The notes: a model not told the origin generated them from the letters alone. Shown: positions 43,486 through 55,135, numbered from the stretch's first letter. The stretch is 64,000 bases of DNA from Perognathus longimembris pacificus (GCF_023159225.1 NC_063174.1:36987691-37051690), one strand, 5' to 3'. Numbers and translations: made by a program.

Positions 43486-45271
43486 TGGGGACTCACGCAG
43501 GCCAAACCCTGCTCAAGGGCACACTAATTTAAACAGAGGGAGAAGCCTGTGAAAAAAGGACCACTAGCCAAAGGTAACGATCTCTGTCCTATCTATTCCG
43601 AGTACCTATGACCTCTCAAGAGCAGTCAGCAGATATTCAGCAGCATTTCTGACACATAGTAAGTGAAAATCACTGGTTGCTATTATTTTAACAAAGACTT
43701 AACTTGGTTATGCAGAAACTGAATTAGAAGCTGAGTTTCCTTGTAGGATGAGACCAGGAGAGCTCTCCAGGGCCTGGGCTGTGAGAACCAGATGAAATCT
43801 GGTTCCTAATGGAGGTTCTGTGGAAGCTCAACAAGTTGTTCTATCAAATTAACAGGCCCAGAGGACACGAGGGAGCGGACATCTTCCTGAGCCTGAACCC
43901 TGCCATCCCTCCTCCCTTGGAAATGAGATTAGCAAGAGAACAGGGCCAGGGAGGAAACTGAGCTAACACAATTACCAGCCATAGCTTGTCCATGTCAGCC
44001 TGGGAGCAAAGCAAGGAGGAGGTGAGGGCAGAGGGGAAACCAGAGTCTCTGTCAGGAAATAACAAATCCAAGAATGTGGCCAGGCCCACTCCAGCCTCGC
44101 TTGGCCCACCCTGGGATCTGTGGGCTTATCTCCAGTGTTCTCACAGAGCACAATCACAGAAGGCCCCATCCTCCCTTAGAGACCAATGTGGGTGTTCCTT
44201 TTGTAGCTATGATGTCATCACCCCAGCTCAGTCTCCCTGGTGATGGAGTGCTGGTTACCTGTCAAGGCCTTCTGTGCCATTATTGACTCAAAGGCAGCTG
44301 ACTGGACTGCTGCCAAGACTGGTCTTGTCTTTGTCATAAACTAGATGTTCAGTGTTGGGAAGTCTTCATCTCCAGTCTCTTTCCCTGTAAATGAGATTTC
44401 TGGCCCCAGTGGTGGGCACTAAGTTGATGTTCTCAGCATCCTTTCAAGGCAAGTTCTGAGTTCCCCGGTGGGTTCTGATCTACCAGAATTAATCAACCTA
44501 GCACCTGCCTCTTGCCTTCAGCACCTCAGGATCTGTCTGTCTTGTCTTGGCTGTGGGGGCCCAGGTAGAACCACCCTTCAGACTGTCTTTCGGGGACAGC
44601 AAGAGGCTTGTCTTGCCTTGTTTCCTCAAGGGAACAAAGCCATGTATTTCCTTGACTAATGCTCAGGACATCTCAGTTCAGGAAGCCAGCCTGAGACAAT
44701 GCAGACCTACATGGAAGGCAGAGACTAGAGAACTATACAGGAAGAGCAAGGGCCCCAAGAAATCTTCAGGAACTTTTCAGTTCTTTTGGTAGCTAGAAAG
44801 TCACTGTCACTGTTTTGGGCAGTTTGAGTTGCCTTTTATGTCACTTGTCACTATTAGTATCTTTACAGGGGCCCAGACTTCTTTCAGGCTTCAAAAGCTT
44901 CTGATGGGAAATGCATTGCTCACACCACCCTGTGACTGCAGTCACAGCGCATGATAGCGTGCACCCAGCTCTGCTTCCACCGGAAGGGAGGCTAGGAATC
45001 TCAAGAGTTGTCTCATTTCCCACCCTCAGCAGGAAACTGAAAGGGATGAGAAATTTTCTAGGCTGAATAACAGAAGCCTATCCACCAAAAACCATGTGAA
45101 ATGGAAGGAGAGCGAGTTTCGGCAACCCAACTCTGTGAGCCATTCCATTCCCTTTTCTAAAAACTGGGCTTTTGTCACGGGTAAATTGCACCCAAGGGAA
45201 GCTATTCAGCTTTGTTTCCAATATTCAACATTCTGTGGCATATGGAGAATTTCAATCAGAAATAGGACTTT
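43486..45271. other. Large SINE-free unique block
   Basis: About 1.8 kb without recognised SINE or L1 apart from a short MIR-like scrap near 43645-43695. Several overlapping short open frames on both strands show no recognisable protein. Regulatory content is possible. Confidence 0.4.
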
Positions 45272-45385
45272 TCAGCTGGTCTAAGGGATACATACCTATA
45301 ACCCTAGCCCTTAGGAGATCAAAGCAGGAGGATTGTAAGTTCAGGGTCAGTGTGGGCTACATAGAAAGACTCTGTCTAAAAAAAT
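45272..45385 (+). mobile_element. B1 monomer
   Basis: ATACCTATAACCCTAGCCCTT, GTGTGGGCTACATAGAAAG and GACTCTGTCTAAAAAAA. Confidence 0.8.
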
Positions 45386-46026
45386 ATGATTTTACTTATG
45401 ATTTAGACTCTTCTACAATCTTCTTCAAACTCAAAATTGTGTATTTTTGGTTGCTTGTTTGGAGGAGCAGGTTACAAACATCTACCACTTACTATCTACA
45501 AGTTAGCTATAGCACTCGAGTCTTCACATGTATTTCCTTATTTACTAGCCAAAACCTCTCAAGGTAACTATGTAGACTTCCTAGAGGGAAACCGAAGTGT
45601 TGAGAAGTCATGTTAAAGTTATATAGTTACTACTGGCAACACTGTTCTGGAAGAAAACATGTCTTCTGGTTGTACTGTGGTCAGGGCACAGGCTGTAAAT
45701 GTCCCTCTCAACTTCCACTGTGATGAAGTCTGGCTGTCACCAGGAAGACAGGGTAGTGGTCTGACTGTGTCACTAGGCAGCTGAAAAAGTAGTCTGGGAG
45801 CTGACACTGGGGTCAGCCAGCCATTGCTGCCCTGGAATAAGCTTTGAGTCAGTTCTAGAGAACCCTTGGCCAGTCCTGGGTTTCTAAGCCTGAAGGGCCA
45901 GAGGCAAGGGGGAACCATTTGAGGGCAATGGTCTGAAGTTGGGGTCAAGACAGGCAAACCTTATAGTTCCTGTATGAAACTAGAAGTGCCCAGGGCAACC
46001 TATGTGAGGATTTTCTCTCTGTCCTT
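45386..46026. other. Unique sequence
   Basis: No gene recognised. A faint MIR-like stretch lies at 45515-45640. Confidence 0.4.
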
Positions 46027-46411
46027 TTAGTTTTCCTGCTTTATCTGTTACTGGGTTTGAACTCAGGACCTTGCTAGATAGGCTTTCTACCACTCAAACT
46101 ACATGCCCAGTCCTTTCCTGCCTTGGTTATTTTTGAAGTACAGTCTTCTTTTATGCCCAGGCCAGCCTGGGTTGTGATCTTCCTATTTATGCTTCCCTGT
46201 GTGGCTGCAGTTGTCAGGTGTTTGCCCCTGCACCTAATCATTCTGCTTCCTACACATCTGGGATGATAGGTATGTGCCACCACACCCAGCTATTGGTTGA
46301 GATGGTCTTTTGAACTTCTTTTTGGTCAGGGTGGCTTTGAACTGGGATCCCTTGATCTCTGCCACCCAAGGGACTCGGATTAAAGGCTTAAGCCACTGTA
46401 CCTGGCTTTCT
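46027..46411 (-). mobile_element. B1-B1-ID composite SINE, antisense
   Basis: Plus-strand order is ID (46035-46110, GGGTTTGAACTCAGGACC), B1 (46115-46290, GATGATAGGTATGTGCCACC) and B1 (46290-46410, GGACTCGGATTAAAGGC). That is B1-B1-ID on the minus strand. Confidence 0.75.
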
Positions 46412-47150
46412 TGAACAATTTTATTGCAGTATAATTGTATACTATAAAATACACCCCTGTAAAGTACACAAGTCAATGGGCCTTAATGTGTTTACTGAGT
46501 TGTACAACCATTAGTACATCTAAGTTTAGAACATTTTCATCATTCCCCCAAAAAACTCCATCTCCATTAGCCATTCCCTTTTCAATTTAGGCAAACCTAA
46601 TCTACTTCTTGTTTCTATAGATTTTCCTAGTCTGGACATTTCATATAAGTGGAATCATACAACATGTGGTCTTTTGTGACTTGCTTCTTTCCCTTGGCAT
46701 AATGTTTTCAAAATTCATCCATTTGTAGCATGAGTCAGTACTTCATTTCTTTTTATGGTAATATATTATCATGTATGGCTATATCATTTTTTTTTTTTTT
46801 GGCCAGTCCTGGGCCTTGGACTCAGGGCCTGAGCACTGTCCCTGGCTTCTTCCCGCTCAAGGCTAGCACTCTGCCACTTGAGCCACAGCGCCGCTTCTGG
46901 CCGTTTTCTGTATATGTGGTGCTGAGGAATCGAACCTAGGGCCTCGTGTATCCGAGGCAGGCACTCTTGCCACTAGGCTATATCCCCAGCCCGCTATATC
47001 ATATTTTGTTGATCATCAGTTGATGGGTATTTGGGCTGCCTGCTTTCTGAGTAGTATAAGTAATTCTATGAACACCCATGTACAAGCTTTGTGTGGGCCT
47101 CTCTTCTCTAGATTTCTGTATCTATTCACACTTTTCTCACAGAGCAACAG
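46412..47150 (-). mobile_element. Ancient L1M 3' region, antisense
   Basis: TTTATTGCAGTATAATTG, GTACATCTAAGTTTAGAAC, CATAAGTGGAATCATACAAC and CATTTGTAGCATGAGTCAGT match the antisense L1M outline. A young SINE interrupts it at 46789-46992, after which GTTGATGGGTATTTGGGC continues. Confidence 0.85.
46779..47002 (-). mobile_element. Young IDL-Geo SINE, antisense, with perfect TSD
   Basis: GCTATATCAT lies at 46779-46788 and 46993-47002. The body carries the CGCCGCTTCTGG variant and CpGs in the tRNA-like head. Confidence 0.95.
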
Positions 47151-47273
47151 TTCCTGCATATGTAGTAATATATACCCTTCATTTTCTATGTTCATGAAAA
47201 GTATGTATTCTCTGTTGTGTGCATGTACTTTTTCCACGTACATACATACATGGTATTGTTTTTAGTGCTTAAT

Positions 47274-47276
<3 letters not shown>

Positions 47277-47321
<45 letters not shown>

Positions 47322-47540
47322 CTGGTTCTTGAAATCAGAGCCTGGGTGCTGTCTGAGCTGTTTTTGCTCAAGACTAGTGCTCCACTACTTGAGCCACAGT
47401 GCCACTTCCAGCTTTTCTTGAGTAGTTTATTGGAAATAAGAGTCTCGAGGACTTTCCTGTGTCAGCTGGCTTTGAATCAGTCCTCGAATCTCAGCTTCAT
47501 GAGTAGCTAGGATTATAGGCTGAGCCACCAGTGCCCAGCA
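47277..47540 (-). mobile_element. B1-Geo SINE, antisense, with (GT)n tail
   Basis: (GT)22 at 47277-47320 stands at the tail position of an antisense composite (TTTATTGGAAATAAGAGTCTC linker, GAGTAGCTAGGATTATAGGC head). Confidence 0.88.
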
Positions 47541-47572
47541 TTAACTCATTTTAAATGTTCTGGTCTTAGTGA

Positions 47573-47573
47573 G

Positions 47574-47628
<55 letters not shown>

Positions 47629-47660
47629 TGTGTGTGTGCATGCACATGTGTGTGTGAGCG
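47573..47660. repeat. (TG)n microsatellite
   Basis: About 35 TG units with a few interruptions near the 3' end. Confidence 0.95.
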
Positions 47661-48569
47661 TGTTGCAGGAACTGGAAGCCAGGGCCTCAACCTTGCTAAG
47701 CAAACTTCTATCATGGAGCTATATCCGGGTCCCTAAGTGAGGTTGTTTTTTATCCCCCATGGGTTACAGTTTTAAAGGGAAAGCATCTGTCCCGTGGCTC
47801 TTGGGTGCAAGGACCTCTGACCTGTGATGACCATTTTTGCGTTTTGTAACTGGGGAGAAATATGGGGAAGGAACTGACTGGTTCCTGAAACTCTCCCTGC
47901 CCTCAGGATTACCAGGGAAAGGGAAGGAGAGAGAGAATTGAAACGATACTCTGGGAACTTGCTCCTCTGACAGCTGGCAGCTTTCCAGAGAGGGATGTCC
48001 AAACATTTCTTCCCTGAGCTAAGTTTGGGGTTTTTGGGGATGATCAGCCATCTTGTCACCAGGGTCCTCTGGAGAGGAGAGGCTTCTTCAAGTTCTCCCC
48101 AGAGCCACCCTTCAACTCTCCACCCAGGCTGCCTCTTCACATGCTGGCTCAAGGTTGTCATCAAGTCTTTTGCAAAGAATTCATTCGTATGTAATATGAA
48201 TCTCTTTGTCCTCATTTTGGTTTCCTGAGTTTGGATTTCTCATGGTAGGCTTTTCTTAAAGTGAAAGCCACCATCCTGTTACTGCCCCTAAGACTGAGCA
48301 GGGCAGGGCCAGGATGTCTCTGTACGTCACCACAGTCACTGGGAGGGCCACTGGCAGCTGGCAGGGGAAACAGTGGCTCTGGGGGTCTTAGGCTCCCTCC
48401 AGCTGCTGCCACGTTGTTCCCCCTCACAGCTTCTGGTTTTCAGATTAGTTCTGTGGACTGGCTTCTGTGGCTGCCTTTAATCTCTTGATGTTGAGCTTCA
48501 TTTCCATGTATGTTCTCAGAAATGCTGAGAGGAGGCAGAGAAAGAGGAGGAGATAATATTTGTAAAGAA
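47661..48569. other. SINE-free unique block
   Basis: No repeat recognised over 0.9 kb. A 147-codon open frame on the minus strand (47772-48215) has no recognisable domain. Confidence 0.4.
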
Positions 48570-48860
48570 CTCACCAGGATCTCTCTACCTTTATTTGTCT
48601 CCAATGTTTAGCTTAGTAGCAGCTTCACAGACAGTGGAGACAAAGGTCAATAGGTAATTGTACCTTAAAGAAGACAGGGCTATATGAGATGACAATAACA
48701 TCAGGTCTTTTTACCCAGTACCTTTTGCAGGCTGGGAATCATGGGAGGTTTTCTATGTTTTCACAAGGCCACAAAACACTGCAAGGCAAGCCTCATCTCA
48801 ATTTGGTGTGGAAAAAACTCAGGTTAAGAAGCGTTAAGTGACTTGGCCCATGTCACTAAC
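48570..48860 (+). mobile_element. MIR-like relic in unique sequence
   Basis: Bases 48780-48860 (AGGCAAGCCTCATCTC, AAGCGTTAAGTGACTTGGCCC) match the MIR 3' part. The upstream boundary is vague. Confidence 0.55.
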
Positions 48861-48914
48861 AGAGAGTTGACCTGTCTTTGGGTTTATTGTTATTAATCAT
48901 CATTATTACATTAT

Positions 48915-48995
48915 TATTTTGGTGCTGGGATTGAATCCAGGATCCTGTGTAAACGAATCACATGCTCTGAGTTACACAACAGTCCCACTCTAGTG
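48915..48995 (-). mobile_element. ID SINE, antisense, decayed
   Basis: TGGTGCTGGGATTGAATCCAGG is the antisense B-box half of an ID unit. Confidence 0.6.
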
Positions 48996-49631
48996 TAAAA
49001 GGCCAAAGGCCACCTTCTTCCTTCTATTGTATGATCCAGGACCCTCCCTCAGCCCCTCAAGCCTCTTGTCTTTCTGTGACTCACTACTTCTCTTCTAGGG
49101 CACCTGAGTTCTGACTCAGAGCATGGGGCTATGTGTGTGTGGGGAGATGATTCCTTGGAACCAGAAAGGGGCTAAGAGTCTGGTAGACAATTTGTGAAGT
49201 TGTAATATGCTTGCCAGTTCCTCTCTGCTGGGACTGAGGGGTGACAGCAGCAGAAAGATCAGTAACCAGAAATGGGCAAGAAGGGACATGGGTGGCAGGG
49301 TAAAGGGGCATAAGACCCAAGCACAGTGCAGAAATTGGCTTTCAGACTCACCCTCTGATTCCACTGTCCTTCAGAACGTGGTGCCCAGTTGCCTTCCTCA
49401 ATAGGGGAGTTTGAACAGCAGAAGCAGCCTGGGGAAACTGGGCAACTGAGCCCATCCTGAGCTGCAACATCACCCTGAGGACTGAGAGGAAAAGTTCAGG
49501 TAGCCAGGCTGGGTGAGTGATCACATGTGTGAGCTAGGCCCCTGTTTTCCTTACACTCATCCTTGTAACAACCTGGGCTGCTGAGCTGGCTGCTCATGGG
49601 GTTGGAAGAGGGAAAGCAAGAAAGACAGTGG
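48996..49631. other. Unique sequence
   Basis: No feature recognised. Confidence 0.4.
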
Positions 49632-49906
49632 GAAACTGGATGCCGGTGGCTCACACCTGTAATCCTAGCTCCTTCAGGAGGCTGCGAGCAAAGGACTGAG
49701 ATTTGAAACCATCCTAGACAAGGAAAGTTTGTGAGATCCTTATCCCCAATTCTCTAGCAAAAATCTGGGAGTGGAGTTGTGGCTCATGTGGTAGAGCATT
49801 TGCCTTGAGTGAAAATGCTAAGGAACAGACCCTAGGCCATGAATTCAAGCTCCAGAAGTGGTGTGCATGTGCCTGTACACATGCACACACACACACACAC
49901 ACACAC

Positions 49907-49940
<34 letters not shown>

Positions 49941-49942
49941 TA
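49632..49942 (+). mobile_element. B1-Geo SINE with (CA)n tail
   Basis: B1 head (CTCACACCTGTAATCCTAGC) and a diverged Geo module, followed by TGTGCATGTG and (CA)n at 49883-49938. Confidence 0.88.
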
Positions 49943-50005
49943 TGAGCTGAGACAAGCTGCTTATTACTGCTACTTTAGGAGAAAGGTCTTACCACAACCC
50001 AGGAG

Positions 50006-50253
50006 ACAAGAAGAGAATGATGGGGCTGGGGATATAGCCTAGTGGCAAGAGTGCCTGCCTCATATACACGAGGCCCTAGGTTCGATTCCCCAGCACCACA
50101 TATACAGAAAACGGCCAGAAGCGGCGCTGTGGCTCAAGTGGCAGAGTGCTAGCCTTGAGCGGGAAGAAGCCAGGGACAGTGCTCAGGCCCTGAGTCCAAG
50201 ACCCAGGACTGGCCAAAAAAAAAAAAAAAAATACAACAAGAAGAGAATGATGG
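50006..50253 (+). mobile_element. Young IDL-Geo SINE with perfect 18-bp TSD
   Basis: ACAAGAAGAGAATGATGG occurs at 50006-50023 and 50236-50253. The copy shares the variants ACACGAGGCCCTAGGTTCGA and CCAGAAGCGGCG with those at 32.9 and 46.8 kb. The A tail of 18 is nearly pure. Confidence 0.97.
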
Positions 50254-51020
50254 TTTGGATTTGCAACTGGGTATATTCCACTTAAAACTTGTCCTTTCTT
50301 CTGGCCCTTTCTTACAACATGAAAGGTCTTCTCCTATTCTTAAGCCCCTGAATACCTAAAACCCCAAAGAATTCAGTTTCCATCCTCTAGTCCCTTTTAT
50401 CTTTTCTTCCAATCCCTAGCACATTTACTGCTGTTCTCTGAAAGTCATCCAAAGGATTTATTTACTCCCAGATGCTGAAACACCGGAAGAGCATTCAACA
50501 GCCAGGGGGAGTGGTCAGAGTTGGTAGGAGAAGTCTAGGCTCTGAGTGTACAAGGTTTTTATTTAAAAAAAAAAAAAAACCCTCTGCTCAATTCCACCTT
50601 CCTCTTTACAGGCCATTTGCAATTCCTTGCTGCTGTGGCCTGCTGTGATCAAAGCCCTAGCTGGAGTCACACTTGCTAAGGGTGGGAATCAGGAACCTGG
50701 TCTAGAAAGCACTAAAGACAGGAGGCTAGCTGGGCCCACCACTAACATTGATCTATCTCTGAAATGGAGCAGACGTGGTTGATGGAACTACCCAACTCAA
50801 AAGTGCTTTGACCTTAAATGTAAAACCATTGCCCCTTTTCCATCAGTAATGCAAATTCCTCCCTTCACATTTCTCTGCTATTCTCTTCCAATACTACATG
50901 GCTCCAACATTCCTAATCCTGCTTGAAGACATAGAGGACCAGCAATGAACTCTGACTCCTTTCCCCTTGGCCTATTCAGATTTCCTTGCTGGTTTTTTTT
51001 TTTTTTTTTTTTTTTTAATG
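50254..51020. other. Unique sequence
   Basis: No gene recognised. A14 at 50565-50579 and T24 at 50993-51016 are simple homopolymers. Confidence 0.4.
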
Positions 51021-51024
51021 AACC

Positions 51025-51430
51025 TTACCTCCCCCGTACTGGGATTTAAATTCAGGGTCTCGTGTTTGCTGGGAAGGCATTTTATCAGTCTGTTGGTGGA
51101 GCCATACACCCAGACCTTTATGCTTTAGGGACACCCAGATTATTTGTCAAGATGGGATCTCACTTTTGTTTGTTTTTTGCCAGTCCTGGGGCCCCTGGCT
51201 TCCTTTTTGCTCAAGGCTAGCATTCTACCACTTGAGCCATAGTGCCACTTCTGGCCTTTTCTGTTTATGTGGTGCTGAGGACTCAAACCCAGGGCTTCAT
51301 GCATGCTAGGCAAGCACTATATCACTAAGCCACATTCCCAGCAGGATTTCATTTTGCTGGCTTCAAACTGGGTTTCTCCCAATTTCTGCTTCCTGAGTAG
51401 CTGGGATTACAAATGTGAGCCACCATACCA
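51025..51430 (-). mobile_element. Antisense ID-plus-B1 composite split by a SINE
   Basis: Antisense ID at 51025-51113 (TACTGGGATTTAAATTCAGGG). The following B1 runs 51115-51154 and resumes at 51357-51430 (GAGTAGCTGGGATTACAAATG). Confidence 0.7.
51155..51356 (-). mobile_element. IDL-Geo SINE, antisense, nested in B1
   Basis: Flanks GGATCTCACTTTTG (51155-51168) and GGATTTCATTTTG (51344-51356) are diverged duplications. The Geo end is shortened (CAGTCCTGGGGCCCCTGGC). Confidence 0.85.
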
Positions 51431-51477
51431 TCTTGGTTTAGCTTCTTCTTCCATCAGATCCTAAAAAGTATTTAACA

Positions 51478-51639
51478 CCAGGCACCCGTGGCTCACACCT
51501 GTAATCCTAGCTACTCAGGAGGCTGAGATATGAAGATCACAGTTCAAAGCCAGCCTGGGCTACAAAGTCTTTGAAAATCTTATCTCTAAGTAACTAGCAA
51601 AAAAGTCAGAAGTAGAACTGTAGCTCAAACCCCAGGACC

Positions 51640-51690
<51 letters not shown>
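51478..51690 (+). mobile_element. B1-Geo SINE with internal Geo deletion and (CA)n tail
   Basis: The B1 head and linker are intact. The Geo module jumps from GTAGCTCAA directly to ACCCCAGGACCAG, so the sequence between its A- and B-box regions is deleted. (CA)n lies at 51643-51690. Confidence 0.88.
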
Positions 51691-51691
<1 letters not shown>

Positions 51692-52467
51692 TCTGCACGG
51701 AAAACTCTGGTTAACACTCTTCTTTGGCACACAGGGAATTTTCCATGGCTTACCCCTTTGCTAGTTCTCTTCGGATGGCCCAGTGCCAGGACAATGAATT
51801 TCAGCTCTGAAGGCCAGAGATAAGGTTGTGGTCCCAGCTCCTGATGTCTAGGCCATCTCCAGCACCACCATATTAAGACTCTAGCCTTCTGCTAATTCCA
51901 ACCCTCGTAGGAAGGATCTGTGTGGCCTCTGGCAGACAGGCTTGCCTCTCCTTTTTCAAAGGTCCTCAGACAGAGCTGGCTCCCCAAGTCAGAAGTGGTG
52001 CCAAAGGCCTCAAACTCAGCTCTGTCAAGTTATCTATATTGGGAAATAACTTGCTCTTTTCCTGTGGTTTCAGATTAAGACACGCAAATAAACAGTACAT
52101 TCTTTCTCTGAAGAAGAACTTACGTGACATATTCCTTGGCAGATCCCATCCAACTAAAGCCTTCTATGCACACATTGGTGGTATATCAGGAACAAATAAA
52201 CAAAAGGATATGCCAATGACGGCAAATTCCCTATGCTGCATGTTTGTCGTTAATGTGTGTATAATTTCTATTATATATGTATCTTATATATCTCATTTGT
52301 TTATATATGTATATATATGTAATATATATGCTCCATAGGCTTATTCAGTCCTCTGACAATAAGCAGACTAGTTAGGGTACCATTTTACAGAGTATATTGA
52401 GGCTTTGAGCAGAGTACACTTGCCAAAAACACTGGTCTACCAATTTTTCTGGTGAGCATTATTTATC
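51691..52467. other. Unique sequence
   Basis: The 138-codon open frame at 51922-52338 ends in a TA-rich simple repeat (52262-52330) and has no recognisable domain. It is not called as a gene. Confidence 0.4.
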
Positions 52468-52709
52468 AAGAACGTGAATGCTGAGCTGAGAATGTAGCTT
52501 AGTGGCACAGTGCTTGCCTTGAATGCATTAAGTCCTGGGTTCGATTCCTCAGTACCACATAAACAGAAAAAGCCAGAAGTGGTGCTGTGACTCAAGTGGT
52601 AAAGCACTAGCCTTGAGCAGAGAGGCTCAGGGAAATGCCCAGGCCCTGAGTTCAAACCCCAGTAATGGCAACAACAAAAAAAAGAAGAAGAAAGAAAGAA
52701 TGAGAATGC
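52468..52709 (+). mobile_element. IDL-Geo SINE with TSD
   Basis: AAGAACGTGAATGC (52468-52481) and AAGAATGAGAATGC (52696-52709) flank a full copy with a CAACAAAA tail. Confidence 0.92.
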
Positions 52710-52713
52710 AGCC

Positions 52714-52890
52714 AAATGAAGTAGAGTACACCCATCATTCCAGTACCTGGAAGCTGGAAGCTGTATGGTGAGTTTGAGGCCAGCCTGGTGCACATCGTGA
52801 GATTCCTTTCTCAAAAAACCAAAAAACACCTGAGATCTAAGTGGTGGAGTGCTTGCTTGAGTTTGCCTTCTAGCACTGAAAGAAAAAAAA
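52714..52890 (+). mobile_element. B1-ID dimer (degenerate)
   Basis: B1 (GTTTGAGGCCAGCCTGGTGC) followed by a short ID-like end (TCTAAGTGGTGGAGTGCTTGC). Confidence 0.65.
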
Positions 52891-52917
52891 AAAAAGGAAA
52901 GAAAGAAACAACAACAA

Positions 52918-53155
52918 ATCCATTGGGTGCTGGTGGTTCTGGATTGTAACCTTAGCTACTTGGGAAACGAGATCTAAGGGCTGTGTGGTTCAAAGCCCTT
53001 CTGGACAGGAAAGGCCATGAGACTCTTGTCTCCAGTTAACCACCAGAAAACTGGAAGTGGTGCTGTGGCTCAAAGTTGTAGAGCCCTAGCTTTGAGCAGA
53101 AGAGCTCAGGGACAGTGCCCAGGCCCTGAGTTCAAGCCCCACCATCAAGGGGGAA
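52918..53155 (+). mobile_element. B1-Geo SINE
   Basis: B1 head with TGGATTGTAACCTTAGC, CCAGTTAACCACCAGAAAAC linker and complete Geo. Confidence 0.9.
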
Positions 53156-54313
53156 ATCAACAAAACAAAAACTTTATCACCACCTTCTGATCTCCATGGC
53201 CACATGCATATAGGTAGGTACTGGAATGGAAGGAGTCATATTTTAGAGCGGAGAAATTTGTTTCTTAAAGAGTATGGGTGTCAAGGCACAGGCTACTTCA
53301 CTGAAGACCCAGTAGAAAATCCCTGTCTTGTCAGTTCAGAGCTATTTCCATTCATAGATCTGTTAAAGGTGGAGCATCTAGAAATGTCAGAAAATATCAA
53401 CTCTGAGACATGAAAATAAGGTAAGTGAAAAATGTAGGAGCAAGCCCTTTATATAGGGTCACTAGCCAGTTTAGGAATAATGAGGCATGCAGATGTTATC
53501 CAAAGAAAACCCAGCTCTATCACCGATAGCCACACATGTGGCCAGTGTGGGTACATGTTACATACACTGGTGTTCTGGTCATGTCTGATTTTTTTCATGA
53601 TATGTATGCATTCTAGCAAAAAGATCTGCAGAGAAACTTTCTGCTTTTTTATTGACTCCCATTATAAATGAAAGGTTGCGCTTTGGGAGTGTACTTCAGG
53701 CCAGCTGCAAGCCATGCTGAATGCTGGCTTTATAGATTAGGAAGCTGCAGAAGAACCACCTAACGCTTCATGTCTCCCACAGTAGTCTCCCTGACCCCCT
53801 TCCCTTCTCCATCTTCCCTCTCAATTTCCCTACACCACCACACTTCTCTCCAGCCCAAGGCCTCCACGTGGGCAGCTGAGAACCTTAGCATTTTCTTGTC
53901 TTTCCCTAGCTGTGGTGGGGTATTAACAGGGATAGATAAAGGTTGGCTGGAATGCTCCATTATGACTTGGCCCACGAAATAATAAAAGATTTCTCAACTT
54001 CAGCTATTTGAAACACTAGCCCACTTCCTTATGTGATAAGCTCTGAAGAATCCTTCTGCAGTCCAATTAAACCCTGTTATGAATCAAGTCATTTCTCCCT
54101 GTTTGCCCTGACCATATTATGTAGGGAAGCTTATCTTTGCCCCTGCTTCAGTCCTGACAAGCATCTCACTAACCTTTGTATTAACAATGAAGTACAACGA
54201 GTACAGATTGATCAGATTTTCATTATACTCTCTTCCACATAAGCAACACTGGTTCTTTGAAAAACTTTCTACATGATAGGAAACTATAGCTTATTCAAAG
54301 CCAGTATCTTTAA
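53156..54313. other. Unique block downstream of DCAF5
   Basis: About 1.15 kb without SINEs. A minus-strand AATAAA (plus TTTATT at about 53648) is present, so a distal extension of the DCAF5 3' UTR cannot be excluded. Confidence 0.35.
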
Positions 54314-54437
54314 GTTGGGTGTGGTAGTCTATGCCTGTAATCCCAGCACTCAGGCTAAGGCAGAGAGATGGCAAAGTTGAGGCCATTCTAGGATAGCACA
54401 GGCTATTTTACTTTGACTCAAGAAAAGAAAAAAAAAA
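54314..54437 (+). mobile_element. B1 monomer
   Basis: GTGTGGTAGTCTATGCCTGTA and ATCCCAGCACTCAGGC are close to the classical rodent B1 head. Confidence 0.85.
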
Positions 54438-54499
54438 GCCCCTGGAGGCAAGTCTTCCTCACCTTGGTGTTTCTACACTGGCATAAAGCTTTGCTCAGG

Positions 54500-54668
54500 T
54501 CAAAAGGGAATGGGGGTGGGGTGGGGGGAGTAAAGTTGCAGGGGGTGTGTGTGAAAGTGGGAGAAAACGAGGGGGGTAACACTCTTCAACAAGAAATGTA
54601 CTCATTATCGTATATAACCGAAACCCCTCTGTACATCACCTTTACAATATATTATTTTAAAAAAGGGA
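54500..54668 (+). mobile_element. Short L1 3' UTR insertion
   Basis: A G-rich tract (54510-54575), then GAAATGTACTCATTATCGT and CTCTGTACATCACCTTTACA. Similar AAAAGGGA(A)TG words flank it. Confidence 0.8.
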
Positions 54669-54671
54669 TGA

Positions 54672-54895
54672 CAGGCACTTGGTGGCTCATATATATATAT
54701 ATATTTGTAGCTACTCAGGAGGCTAATATCTGAGGATCAAGGTTCAAAGCTGCCCTTGGCAGGAAAATCTGGGAGATTCCAATTAACCACCAAAAGCCAG
54801 AAGTTGAGCTGTGGCTTAAGTGGGAGAGCACTAACCTTGAGCCAAAAAGCTAAGGGACAGTGCCCAGGGCCTAAGTTCAAGCTCTAGTGGGTGGG
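54672..54895 (+). mobile_element. B1-Geo SINE with AT expansion in the head
   Basis: The B1 head reads GGTGGCTCATATATATATAT where other copies have CACACCTGTAATCC. The linker and Geo follow. Confidence 0.85.
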
Positions 54896-55013
54896 GGTGG
54901 GAGGAATGACAGCCTTCCTTTGCAATTGTCTCTTTCCCTGACCAGTCTTAGTTGTTATGAATATTTTGATAAAAACAAGACATGAGTTTCATCCATTTTT
55001 AGGAAAAGATGTT

Positions 55014-55135
55014 TGCTAGGTGTGGTGACACATGCCTGTAATCTTGGCACTTGGGAGGCATAGGCAGGAGGGTCTGGAGTACAGTCAGCCTGGGCTACAT
55101 AACAAGAGCCTGTCTTAAAACATCATTAAAAAAAG
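55014..55135 (+). mobile_element. B1 monomer
   Basis: GACACATGCCTGTAATCTTGG, ACTTGGGAGGCATAGGC and CTGGGCTACATAACAAGAG. Confidence 0.85.

Noticed and set aside
51922..52338. 138-codon open frame
   Set aside because: It ends in a TA-rich repeat and has no recognisable domain or exon signals.
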